Shown in pieces: positions 26,331 through 35,700 of a stretch of DNA of 53,888 nt. Positions within the stretch are counted from its first letter, which is position 1. Each line of letters starts with the position of its first letter. The stretch covers positions 1-53,888 of the forward strand of contig JAJYBU010000026.1 in the NCBI GenBank assembly GCA_021778845.1, given 5' to 3'. The DNA is from Acidobacteriota bacterium (GTDB lineage Bacteria; Acidobacteriota; Terriglobia; Terriglobales; Acidobacteriaceae). The notes beneath the pieces were generated by a model that ran no database searches, was not told the origin of the DNA, and saw only the letters and a program-made list of their open reading frames with translations. A program made the translations under genes and the position numbers.

Positions 26331-29300
26331 GCACCGCAGGCCTCGCACACGACGTCAAAGCCACAGCGCCGGTGAGAATCGGGCTGAAGCCGCTGCCCAT
26401 CAACCGGCCAGGCGACAGGTATGAGCAGGAGGCCGAACGGGTCTCGCGAGTGGTGGTCGGGGGCACGAGTGCGCGGCCAGAGTGGTCGTTGTCGAAGATT
26501 GGAAATGCTGCGCCGCTGCAGCGCGAATGCGCGTGCGGTGGGACGTGCGAAGAGTGCAAGAAGAAGACGGGAGAGATGCTGCAGCGTGATGCAGCGGGTG
26601 GAAGATCGCATCTGATGGCACCGCCGGTGGTGCACGATGTGCTGCGCGGCGCAGGCAGTCCGCTGGGCCAATCCACGCGCTGCTTCATGGAGTCGCGGTT
26701 TGGGCACGACTTCAGCAGCGTACGCATCTTCCATGACGATGCGGCAGCAAGTTCCGCGCGAGCGGTCTCGGCGAATGCGTACACGGTGGGAAACAAGATC
26801 GTCTTCAACAAGGGGCGCTATGCACCGGACTCGCACAGCGGGCGGCGGCTGCTGGCGCACGAACTGGCGCATGTGGTGCAACAGTCGCGTGGTGGAGCGG
26901 CTCCTGGCGACGCCAGTCTGGAGGCCGACGCGCAGAGTAGCGCTCACAGCATTGAGCATGGCAACTCTGTGTTGACGGTGCGCAAAGCCTCCGGAATCGG
27001 CCTTGCGCGAGATGCCGCGGCGGCCGAGGACTTGATCGAGGTGAAGTTTCCCGACGGCATCAGGAAGCTTACTCACGAGCAGTTCGCGCAGTACAAGCAG
27101 ACAGCGATCCGCCGCCTGCGCAATACGCTGGAGGGGGTTCGCAGCGCGGCAGACTATGGGCGCAAGATCCAGACCGATACGCTGGCCGAGTATCAGGGCG
27201 GCGTGGAAAGTCTGTGGGACGTGGTCAAGAAGCCGAGGGCCTTGATTGGGATCGCGTCCGACATCAAGGCAGGCGTAACGCCGCCGTACATCGGGATGTG
27301 GGGCAATCCGAAGAGCGCCGTAGAGCAGGGCCTGGCGGCCTGCGATCGCGGCGACCTGGCAGCCGCCGCCCGGCTGCTGTCGCTCGCTGACGCAGAGTAC
27401 AAGGAGGACATGGCGACGTGGAACGCCTACGTGCGCGCCACCATTGGCGGGGCGGAGGGCGTGGTACAGAACCTTGAGACGGTGCGAGATGTCTCGTTTG
27501 CGATTGCACTGGCGGCGGGAGCGGCGGCAGCGGCTCCGGTCATCGCCGGGGCTGTCGCAACAACCGGAGCGACAGGAATGACGGCTACGGGGCTAACGGC
27601 TACGGGGACGGCCCTGGTGACGGGCACAGGCGGAGCTGCGTTGCGCGGTGGCAGCACGGCCGGCGGCAGCCTGCTGGTGAACGGGAAAGTGGATACCAAA
27701 GCGGCCTGGGCAGACACCAAGAAGGGCTTCAAAGAGGGAGCCGTTACAGGATTCACGGCGGGCGTGGGCAGCTCGCTGCAGGCAGCTTCCAAGGGTACAC
27801 AACTCGCACGGCCTCTGGTACAGGGGGTGGCAAGGCGCTGCCTCACGGAGGCTGGAGTGAACGTGTCGGGCGAGATCACCGCCGAACTGCTCGACCGTAT
27901 TCTTCCTGGGGAAGAGCAGAAGACAACGTCGGCGCAGGATGGCCCGAAACCTGTGGTCGACCCAAAGGTTCGCGCAGCGCTGACGGGGTGCCTGGGCGGA
28001 GCGCTGGGCGTGCCGGTCGCGAAGCTCGGACGCTCTGGAGGCAAGGTCTCCGCGGTCGCTGTTAATACCGGCGTTGGAATCGTTGACGCCAAGCTACAGG
28101 GACAGAGCAACACCGATGCTGTTCTGGCCGGCTTGCAGAACGCCGCGACGTCCTTCCTGATCGCCGAGGGGCATGCGGGGAGCGAGCAGGCGACGGCACG
28201 TAAAGCAGCGAAGCAGGAGACAACTCCGGTTCAGCCTGCAGACGCAAAGCACGGTTCCAAGGCTGCGGATGGCACTCCGCAGGCGGCAGACGCCGTTGCG
28301 CCGTCGCCGCAGGAAAAGGCGCTGGAGAAGGTTACGGAACAGGTTAAAGAGAAGCAGCAGGCAGGCGCAGGCAATGAGACCGCACCAAGCATCAACAAAG
28401 AAGAAGCAGAAGCCAAGGCGCCCGCAGGTGACGGTCATGATGCAGCCGTCACCGAACAGGGTGTGGGTAGATGCAGTACCGGCCCTTGCCCGGTCATTCA
28501 GGTTGAATTCGCGAAGGAACTCGAAGCGAATCCCAAGCTGAAGAAGATCAATGCGAACATCCAGGCACAACGAACGACCGATCCCTACGGCGCTGCCAAG
28601 AAGGCGGCTGCGCTGATTCGTACGCTCGAGGCAATTCGCGGCAATGCGATCTCCGAAGCGCAAGGCCCGCATGCAGGCGGTACCGACAGGGCAACGACCA
28701 AGGAACAATGGAAGGAGCAGGAACACCAGCGTCGAACCGACGCCCGAGCGGTCGATGCTCAACTCGATGAGATGAAGTTGGGAGTCGGCAAAGAACGTCA
28801 GGAGAAGATCCAATCGGGCGAGAAGAATTTTGTGTTGGATCGCGCACTGACATTTGACATCGATGAGGTACTACCCGTTGGCGCTCCTGACATCAAGCCG
28901 CAGCGAGCTGTAGCCCGTGCTCTCGACCCGTACAATCGGCAGCTGCTCGATCCTCACACCAACCGCACTTCCAAAGGGCTGGGGATCGACCCGCGCGAGC
29001 TTCGCAGCAACCGGGGTGAGCATCCACAGGTCTCCATCGCGACGGAGCCAAGCGCAATCCTGACGAAGCGCTTCAGCGAGGTGGTCGAGCTAAAGAACAT
29101 ATTCGACCAAGCAGTCGCATCGATTAAGAAGCCGCAAAAGCTGACACCCACGGAGTTGAAAGCTGAGATTAACAAGAAGACCCGGCAGATTATCACCGAG
29201 GGAACGGGCCCGGATGCGGTGGCGGTACGAAAGGCATTGGGAGACCTGGGCTTCGAGCGCCTGCCCAAGAGGGGCTGGACCATGATGAAGTCGCCTCCGC

Positions 29301-29344
29301 CGACTTCAGGCTCTTCGTCCGGAACCGGAGCCAGCACGCCGTAG
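26327..29344 (+). CDS. DUF4157-containing eCIS cargo/effector candidate with unrecognised C-terminal domain
   Basis: The 1005-residue protein is modular. Residues 1-60 include PLPINRPGDRYEQEAERVSR. A CxCxxxCxxC cluster (ECACGGTCEECKKK) sits near 67-78. The DUF4157 domain (~100-190) has SRFGHDFSSVRIFHDD and a zinc-protease-like HELAH at 178-182. A helical middle follows, then an Ala/Gly/Thr-rich hydrophobic stretch (~383-445) typical of secreted polymorphic toxins. Charged helices run ~610-720. The C-terminal ~270 residues contain LDPYNRQLLDPHTNRTSKGLG and TKRFSEVVELKNIFDQAV and are not a family I know. DUF4157 is a recurrent marker of eCIS-linked cargo. The start at 26327 gives the ATGA overlap and follows GAGGG. 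No immunity gene is adjacent. Confidence 0.85.
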   Translation: MSTAGLAHDVKATAPVRIGLKPLPINRPGDRYEQEAERVSRVVVGGTSARPEWSLSKIGNAAPLQRECACGGTCEECKKKTGEMLQRDAAGGRSHLMAPPVVHDVLRGAGSPLGQSTRCFMESRFGHDFSSVRIFHDDAAASSARAVSANAYTVGNKIVFNKGRYAPDSHSGRRLLAHELAHVVQQSRGGAAPGDASLEADAQSSAHSIEHGNSVLTVRKASGIGLARDAAAAEDLIEVKFPDGIRKLTHEQFAQYKQTAIRRLRNTLEGVRSAADYGRKIQTDTLAEYQGGVESLWDVVKKPRALIGIASDIKAGVTPPYIGMWGNPKSAVEQGLAACDRGDLAAAARLLSLADAEYKEDMATWNAYVRATIGGAEGVVQNLETVRDVSFAIALAAGAAAAAPVIAGAVATTGATGMTATGLTATGTALVTGTGGAALRGGSTAGGSLLVNGKVDTKAAWADTKKGFKEGAVTGFTAGVGSSLQAASKGTQLARPLVQGVARRCLTEAGVNVSGEITAELLDRILPGEEQKTTSAQDGPKPVVDPKVRAALTGCLGGALGVPVAKLGRSGGKVSAVAVNTGVGIVDAKLQGQSNTDAVLAGLQNAATSFLIAEGHAGSEQATARKAAKQETTPVQPADAKHGSKAADGTPQAADAVAPSPQEKALEKVTEQVKEKQQAGAGNETAPSINKEEAEAKAPAGDGHDAAVTEQGVGRCSTGPCPVIQVEFAKELEANPKLKKINANIQAQRTTDPYGAAKKAAALIRTLEAIRGNAISEAQGPHAGGTDRATTKEQWKEQEHQRRTDARAVDAQLDEMKLGVGKERQEKIQSGEKNFVLDRALTFDIDEVLPVGAPDIKPQRAVARALDPYNRQLLDPHTNRTSKGLGIDPRELRSNRGEHPQVSIATEPSAILTKRFSEVVELKNIFDQAVASIKKPQKLTPTELKAEINKKTRQIITEGTGPDAVAVRKALGDLGFERLPKRGWTMMKSPPPTSGSSSGTGASTP

Positions 29345-29372
29345 GCAGAGATTCGTAAGAGGTAGGAGATCC

Positions 29373-30035
29373 ATGGGAGCATCCGCAACACCGCTGTCGC
29401 CGCGTTTGCTGAAAGGCGGGATTGTCACGATGGACCCCGACACGTCGGTGGTGTTGATGGTGATCTCGCTGCAGTACAACCCCGATTCGCTTTCGCGCAG
29501 TCTGCAGATTCAGGCGCTGCCGGGCACCTCCGATGGCACCCGCGTCGATGTGCTGCGGCTGCGCGGCCCCGCTATCGAGACCATCAAGGTCGAGGCCGAA
29601 CTCGATGCCACCGATCAACTCGAGTTCCCATCGCAAAACCCGCTGACGGTGCAATACGGGCTGCATCCGCAACTGGCGCAGTTAGAGATGCTGGTCAACC
29701 CAACGGTCGAAACGCTGCTGGCCGATGACGCCATGGCACAGGCCGGAACGCTCGAGATCATCCCGCTCGAACAGCCGCTGACGCTCTTTGTGTGGAGCGC
29801 AAGCCGTGTGGTACCGGTGCGGCTCACCGAGTTCAGCATCACCGAAGAGGCCTTCGATCCAAACCTCAATCCGATCCGCGCCAAGGTGAGCCTGGGCATG
29901 CGCGTGCTCAGCGTGGACGACCTCGGCTTCAACCATCCGGGTGGACGCATGTTCATGTCCTACCTGACCAACAAGGAGGCGCTCGCATCGAAGGCGACCT
30001 CCGCGGCGCTGACGACGCTGGGACTGGGGAATTAA
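29373..30035 (+). CDS. Baseplate/tube-adaptor protein with CIS-tube N-terminal domain (Afp7-like)
   Basis: The 220-residue protein has the pattern of the CIS tube-type adaptor: SLQYNPDSLSRSLQIQ, IKVEAELDATDQLEFP, LTLFVWSASRVVPVRLTEFSITEEAFDPNLNPIRAKVSL. In Afp/PVC the equivalent joins the spike hub to the inner tube, with a C-terminal LysM domain; here the LysM is encoded separately in the next gene. GGTAGGAG precedes the ATG. The stop abuts the next ATG. Confidence 0.85.
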   Translation: MGASATPLSPRLLKGGIVTMDPDTSVVLMVISLQYNPDSLSRSLQIQALPGTSDGTRVDVLRLRGPAIETIKVEAELDATDQLEFPSQNPLTVQYGLHPQLAQLEMLVNPTVETLLADDAMAQAGTLEIIPLEQPLTLFVWSASRVVPVRLTEFSITEEAFDPNLNPIRAKVSLGMRVLSVDDLGFNHPGGRMFMSYLTNKEALASKATSAALTTLGLGN

Positions 30036-30410
30036 ATGCTGAGATATCCGCTCACACAGATGTTGAACCTAGGCATCGTTCCCGCCGTGACGTTCCCGCC
30101 GGACAGCCGCTACCACGGCTTCAGCGTGCAGCAGTACACCGCCCCGGACGGTGCGATGGTCCCGTACCTCGTCCGCCGAATTGTGCCGCAACCGGGCGCG
30201 CCCAACTACGCAACCATCAACCAGTACACCGTGCAGCAGAACGACCGGCTGGATTTGATCGCCGCGAAGTTTCTGGGCGATCCGCTGATGGCGTGGCTGC
30301 TGTGCGATGCCAACGGAGGGAACTCACCTGACGATCTTGTCGCCATACCCGGCGCGGTCATCCGCATCACCACTCCGCAAGGCATTCCGGGAGGCCAGAT
30401 TGCTCGATAG
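30036..30410 (+). CDS. LysM-domain tail protein (gpX-like)
   Basis: The 124-residue protein ends in a LysM-type module: INQYTVQQNDRLDLIAAKFLGDPLMAWLLCDAN and DLVAIPGAVIRITTP (~65-113). LysM modules in contractile tails (gpX, gp53) clamp the baseplate around the hub. It follows the CIS-tube gene without a gap and overlaps the likely hub start. Confidence 0.85.
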   Translation: MLRYPLTQMLNLGIVPAVTFPPDSRYHGFSVQQYTAPDGAMVPYLVRRIVPQPGAPNYATINQYTVQQNDRLDLIAAKFLGDPLMAWLLCDANGGNSPDDLVAIPGAVIRITTPQGIPGGQIAR

Positions 30411-31545
30411 CGTCCAACTCACGCTGATGATGGGACCGGTGATCGCCACGCCGGTGCCGTCGAACGTGCTGGATTGCCTCTCGTCGGTCGAGGTACATAT
30501 CGTCGACGTGGGCGCGAGTGGTTTCGAGTTGACGTTCATGATCGACAAGCAGTCGCCGCTGCAGCTTCTCTTCCTGCTCACGGGCGGCCGGCCGATTCTG
30601 TTCATGCGCTGCATCCTGGTGGCCACGGTGAACGGCGTGGCCAACGTTCTGATCGATGGGGTCATTACGAAGAACCAGATCACGCCCGGCGACCAGGGAG
30701 CGAACTGGGCGCTGAAGCTGACTGGCAGCGATCTGACCGCGCTGATGGATCAGTCGGTGTGGAGCGGCTTCCCCTTCCCGGCGTGCCCGCGCGAGGCACG
30801 CATCGCTCTGATCATCGCGAAGTACGCGCTCTTCGGCATCCTTCCGATCATTATCCCCAGCCTGCTCTTCGACGTCTCGCTGCCGATTCTCAACATCCCA
30901 TCGCAGCAGGGCACGGACCTCGAATACATCCGGCAACTTGCAGATGAGGTAGGCTACGTTTTTTATATTTCTGCCGGTCCAGTGGCGGGAACCAACACCG
31001 CCTACTGGGGACCGCAGGTAAAGATCGGGCCGATACAGCCTGCGCTCGCGGGCGACATGGACGCATATAGCAACGTGGAGAGCCTGCATTTCAGCTTCGA
31101 CCAGGACAAGTGCCGCATCCCGCTGGTCTACACCTACGTGCAGCAGATTGGGCTCAGTATCCCAATCCCCATTCCGCCCATCGACCCGCTACAGCCACCG
31201 CTGGGCGCGGTGCCTCCGATTCCGACCAACCTGCTGCCGCCGGATCTGGTCTCCTACCGCAACGATGCATCGAAGCTGTCGATCCCCCAGGCCATCATGA
31301 TGGGACTGGCGGCAGGCGCTGAAAGCTCGGAAGTCGTTACCTGTACAGGCGGGCTCGATGTAACACGCTACGGCGGCGTGCTGAACGCGCGGCAACTGGT
31401 GGGACTGCGCGGCGCGGGGCCTGCGTTTGATGGCCTCTACTACGTCAAGAGCGTAACCCACAAGATTAAACGCGGAGAGTACAAGCAGGACTTTACGCTG
31501 ACCCGCAACGGCCTGGTGTCCACAGTGAACACGGTGAATCTATGA
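30400..31545 (+). CDS. Baseplate hub protein (gpD/VgrG-N-like)
   Basis: The ~381-residue protein resembles phage late-control gpD/gp27 hub folds: ASGFELTFMIDKQSPLQLLFLLTGG, VLIDGVITKNQITP, GTDLEYIRQLADEVGYVFYI and a C-terminal FDGLYYVKSVTHKIKRGEYKQDFTLTRNG. It forms the trimeric adaptor above the spike. No ATG fits the end of the preceding gene, so I prefer the TTG at 30400, preceded by GGGAGG at 5-6 nt; an ATG at 30427 is the alternative. Its stop overlaps the spike gene by ATGA. Confidence 0.8.
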   Translation: MLDSVQLTLMMGPVIATPVPSNVLDCLSSVEVHIVDVGASGFELTFMIDKQSPLQLLFLLTGGRPILFMRCILVATVNGVANVLIDGVITKNQITPGDQGANWALKLTGSDLTALMDQSVWSGFPFPACPREARIALIIAKYALFGILPIIIPSLLFDVSLPILNIPSQQGTDLEYIRQLADEVGYVFYISAGPVAGTNTAYWGPQVKIGPIQPALAGDMDAYSNVESLHFSFDQDKCRIPLVYTYVQQIGLSIPIPIPPIDPLQPPLGAVPPIPTNLLPPDLVSYRNDASKLSIPQAIMMGLAAGAESSEVVTCTGGLDVTRYGGVLNARQLVGLRGAGPAFDGLYYVKSVTHKIKRGEYKQDFTLTRNGLVSTVNTVNL

Positions 31546-32060
31546 GCGACGAATCATCAATCCAGGGACCGAAGAAGTTTTACGGCAAGTATCGAGGCCT
31601 GGTGGTGAACAACATCGATCCGATGCAGACGGGCCGCATCGTAGCGCAGGTGCCGGACGTGCTGGGCCTGATCCCGTCCAGTTGGGCGCTGCCCTGCGTG
31701 CCGTGCGCGGGCATACAGGCAGGCGCGTTCATGGTGCCACCGATAGGCTCGCAGGTGTGGATGGAGTTCGAGCAGGGTGATCCAAACTATCCCATCTGGA
31801 CGGGCGGCTTCTGGGGCACTGCAGCAGATGTTCCCGCGCTCGCGCTGATTCCGCCGGCCATTCCGCCGGGGCAGAACATTGTTCTCCAGACCACACTGGA
31901 GACGACGCTGGCGCTCAGCGACGCTGCTCCCACACCGTTGACGGGAGGCATCGTCCTCAAGTCCGGCGCATCGACCATAGTGATCAATGCAACCGGAATC
32001 TACATAACCGCGCCCATCATCGCGCTCAACGAGACCGCGCTCGTGGTCGTCGGCCCGTAA
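31542..32060 (+). CDS. Spike protein (gpV/VgrG OB-fold and beta-helix)
   Basis: The 172-residue protein has an OB-fold (YRGLVVNNIDPMQTGRIVAQVPDVLG, FMVPPIGSQVWMEFEQGDPNYPIWTGGFWG) followed by a short beta-prism tail (~110-172) with repeated valine/isoleucine strands (GGIVLKSGASTIVINATGIYITAP). This is the membrane-piercing needle. Hub and spike are separate genes here, while in Afp8 and VgrG they are fused. Confidence 0.92.
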   Translation: MSDESSIQGPKKFYGKYRGLVVNNIDPMQTGRIVAQVPDVLGLIPSSWALPCVPCAGIQAGAFMVPPIGSQVWMEFEQGDPNYPIWTGGFWGTAADVPALALIPPAIPPGQNIVLQTTLETTLALSDAAPTPLTGGIVLKSGASTIVINATGIYITAPIIALNETALVVVGP

Positions 32061-32085
32061 CCCGCAAGCGAAAGGAGAGACGCAG

Positions 32086-32406
32086 ATGCCAGGCCCCGTA
32101 CTTCATGTAGGCGCAGTCCTCACCTGTGCACACGGTGGCGTAGCGACACCTACCGTACCGAGCCCGCAGGTGATGCTCTCCGGAATGCCCGCGGTGACTA
32201 TCGCTGGCCCCTGGGCGATCGCCGGCTGCGCCTTCGTGCCGCCAGCCGGCAATGGACCCTGCATCACCGGCGTGATGGTCGCGGGCTCGGTGCAGGTGAC
32301 ATCGAACGGCCAGCCGCTCGCTCTGCTGACGGGGATCTCCGTCTGTACTCCCACTGGAACCCCCATGTTGCCGATCTCCGCGCAGATGCTCGTCACGGCC
32401 ACTTAA
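32086..32406 (+). CDS. PAAR-like spike tip protein
   Basis: The 106-residue protein is Gly/Pro/Val-rich with MPGPVLHVGAVLTCAHGG at the N-terminus and later VTSNGQPLALLTGISVCTP. The pattern fits a PAAR-like/DUF4280 cone capping the spike, with His and Cys residues (Cys14, His16 and later Cys) suited to bind a metal. Gene order right after the spike supports this. GAAAGGAGAG precedes the ATG. Confidence 0.82.
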   Translation: MPGPVLHVGAVLTCAHGGVATPTVPSPQVMLSGMPAVTIAGPWAIAGCAFVPPAGNGPCITGVMVAGSVQVTSNGQPLALLTGISVCTPTGTPMLPISAQMLVTAT

Positions 32407-32419
32407 CACGGAGCCCGCC

Positions 32420-32779
32420 ATGAACGTAAACTTTCCTTTTCAATTCGATGGTTGTGGACGCACCCAGGATCCCCTTGCGGATTACGTGCGCGAGTTGGTC
32501 GAGCAGGTGCTCTTCACCACGCCCGGCGAGCGGGTCAACCTGCCCGACTTCGGCAGCGGGCTGCAGCAGCTCACCTTCGCACCCAACTCCATGGAGATGG
32601 CGGCAGCGACGCAGTTCACCGTTCAGGGTGCGCTGCAAAAGTGGCTTAGCGGATACATCAAGGTGCAGTCCGTGGTTGCCTCGGCCGAGGACTCGACCCT
32701 AACCGTGAGCGTCACGTACACGCCGCTTAACACCGGTGTCTCGCAGGTGCAGACTTTCGTCTACGGAGGCAACGGATGA
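32420..32779 (+). CDS. GPW/gp25-family baseplate wedge protein
   Basis: The 119-residue protein has the gp25 signature: DYVRELVEQVLFTTPGERVNLPDFGSGLQQLTFAPN, then a strand-helix region ending VTYTPLNTGVSQVQTFVY. gp25 proteins initiate sheath polymerisation at the baseplate. Its stop overlaps the next start by ATGA. Confidence 0.93.
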   Translation: MNVNFPFQFDGCGRTQDPLADYVRELVEQVLFTTPGERVNLPDFGSGLQQLTFAPNSMEMAAATQFTVQGALQKWLSGYIKVQSVVASAEDSTLTVSVTYTPLNTGVSQVQTFVYGGNG

Positions 32780-35700
32780 TCTTTTCCTGCTGCGAAGAGA
32801 ACCGGAAAAACGCAATCCTCGGCAATCCTTTGGCCGGTGCGGTCAACGGCATCGACTACCTTGAGCTGCTCGACCAGGCGAGCCCCATCGCCAGCCTGCG
32901 CCAGCGCACGCTGCTGATTCATTGCCTGAAGGAAGCACCGACCGACCTGACCATCGCGAACGTCCTTATCCAGGGCGGCGAAAGCATCACCGACGTCACG
33001 GCCCAGTGGATCAGCCGCGCCGACCCAGTGCCTATACAGGTCACCGGAGCGGAGATTACGTTCTTCCAGAACCTGCCCGAGCCGAAGAAAGTTCTGGTCG
33101 TTCGCACGAACGAGTACGGTGATTTCTCGTCCTACACCCTGCGCCTCATCGAAGACGCCTCAGCCGTAGCAGCAGACGGCTTCGGCGCGCCCGAGCCACT
33201 GCACACGTTCGACCCTCAACTTTCCGAAATTGTCTTCACCTTCAAAGTGGAGTGCGGCCCCGAGTTCGACTGCAAGCCCACGCCGGCCGACTGCCCACCG
33301 CGGCGGCAGCAGCCACCGCCGATCAACTACCTGGCCAAGGACTACCTCTCCTTCCGCCAGGTCATGCTCGACCGCCTGAACCAACTGCTGCCGAACTGGG
33401 ACGCGACCAGCGAGGCAGACATCGGCGTCATGATGACGGAGTTGGTGGCCTATGCAGGCGATCAACTCAGCTATCGTCAGGACGCCGTCACCACCGAGGC
33501 GTACCTGCTGACCGCGCGCAGCCGTATCTCCCTCCGGCGTCATGCTCGGCTGGTCGACTACCGCGTGCATGACGGATCGAACGCCCGCGTGTGGGTACAT
33601 GTGCGAGTCTCTGAACCGCACGGCACGCCGGTCTTCCTCGATCGTAAGCAGACCCGCTTTTATACGAGTGCCCCGGGAATGCCCAGGACGCTCGAGGCAG
33701 GCAAAAATATGGAGTCAGCCGCGCAGATCGCCGGTGTAGTTGGCTTCGAGCCCATGCAGGATGCTGTCCTTTTTCATGAGCACAACCGCATGCACTTCTA
33801 CACTTGGGGCGACGGCAACTGCTGCCTTCCCGGCGGAGCCACCCGAGCCACGCTCAAGCGTCATCTCGCCAATCTGCAGGTGGGTGACGTGCTCGTCTTT
33901 CAGGAAGAGAGAGGCTCGCAGACAGGCTTGGCGGGTGACGCCGACATCCGTCATCGGTGCGCCGTGCGTCTGACCGCAGTTGCGACGGAGGATGATAAAG
34001 GCGACCCACTGGTCGATCCGCTCTTCGACGTTCACGGCAAACCTATCACCTCTGCCGCGCAGAAGCCGCAGCCGGTCACCGAGATTCAGTGGTCGCCTGC
34101 CGACGCGCTTCCCTTCCCCGTCTGCGTCTCAACGAAGTTCGTCGATACCTCGGGCAAGATGCAGGTGGTCGAGAACGTCAGCGTGGCCCTGGGGAACATC
34201 GTGCTTGCCGACCATGGGCTCTCGATGCGCGACACGCAACTACCGGTCGTGCCTGGCCCTACGCTCTACCTTCCGCTCGACGCCGCCGCCGATCGTTGCG
34301 ACCCGACGGGACATCAGGCTCTGCCCATCCGCTACCGCCCACAGCTTCCCGACAGACCAATCACACAGGCTGTTCCGCTTACGCTCGCCGGAAGCCCCTC
34401 GACCACCTCAGCGGTACCGCTCAAATCCAACGGCTTCGCGAGCCTGAGCGACAGCAACGGCTTGACCACGCTGATGGTCGCGCCGGATACGCCGCGCAAG
34501 TGGCCGCAGTACTTCGGCGTCATCGTCAGCGTCAACGCAGGGAATCCCGCAGAGTTCAATGTCGAGGTCGTCTTCGCCCCACCCGGTGTGCCTGCTCCGC
34601 CGGTGCTCGAACGCTTCACCGGCCTCTCCTTCGAGACCGCCGCCCCGAACTTCGTCGGCACGGTGCTAAAAACTTCGCGCCTCATCACCGTAGCTGCCGC
34701 GTACGCCCCGCCTGCTGCCCCACCTGCGGCGTATTCGCCAGCGCCCACGATGCTGCCCACTACGGGGACGGTCGAGGTGACCGACGCCTCGAGCAATCCA
34801 TTTCTACAGCTTGCGACCACACCTCCGGGCACGTGGCCCCCGTTGTTCGGTGTGGTCGCGCAAGGTCAACTGCAAAAGCCCGACATCTTCAACCTGTTGC
34901 TGGTCTACTCGCCGCGAGGCGGCGCTAACGGCGTCACCTTTCCGGTCATCGTCGAACAGTTCAACAACCTCTCGCTCGCCACAATCTCCGAGACCATCGC
35001 GTCGACCTCCGACCTGATCACGGTCAAGAGCTTCGAGGAAGGCCCCAACCCAAGCCTTTCCGCCTGCGACCTGATGAGCTTCGACGCCGCTGCAGCGGTT
35101 CCTGTCATCCACCTCGAAGGAACGCTTGACGGTATCACCACCCGGTGGACGGTTCAACCGGACCTGCTCGGATCCGCCCCCGACGACACTGAATTTGTGA
35201 TGGAGGTCGATACGGATGGCTCCGCCACGCTGCGCTTCGGCGACGGCACCAATGGTGAGATACCCGACCAGGGCACGGCCTTCACCGCAAGTTACCGCAT
35301 TGGCAACGGAACACCGGGCAATGTCGGCGCCGATACCCTGGTCAATTTCGCAGGCGGTGCGCTGGCCGATTCGCTGGTCTCTGGCTGCACCAATCCGCTG
35401 CCCGCCACCGGCGGCATCGATCCCGAGACAAACGCTCAGATCTGCCGTCGGGCCCCACAGGCGTTTCTGACCCAGGAGCGCGCCATCACGATGACCGACT
35501 ACGTCAACGTGGTCGAGCGGAATCCGCAGATCGAAGGCGCAGCAGCCACCCCGCGCTGGACAGGCAGCTGGTACACCGTCTTCATCACCGCCGAGCCCAA
35601 TGGCAACGCGGCACTCACTGAACCCGTACTGAAAAGTCTCTACAAGAAAGTCAATGCGTATCGCCTGGCTGGCGAAGACGTATACATCAAGGCTCCGCAG

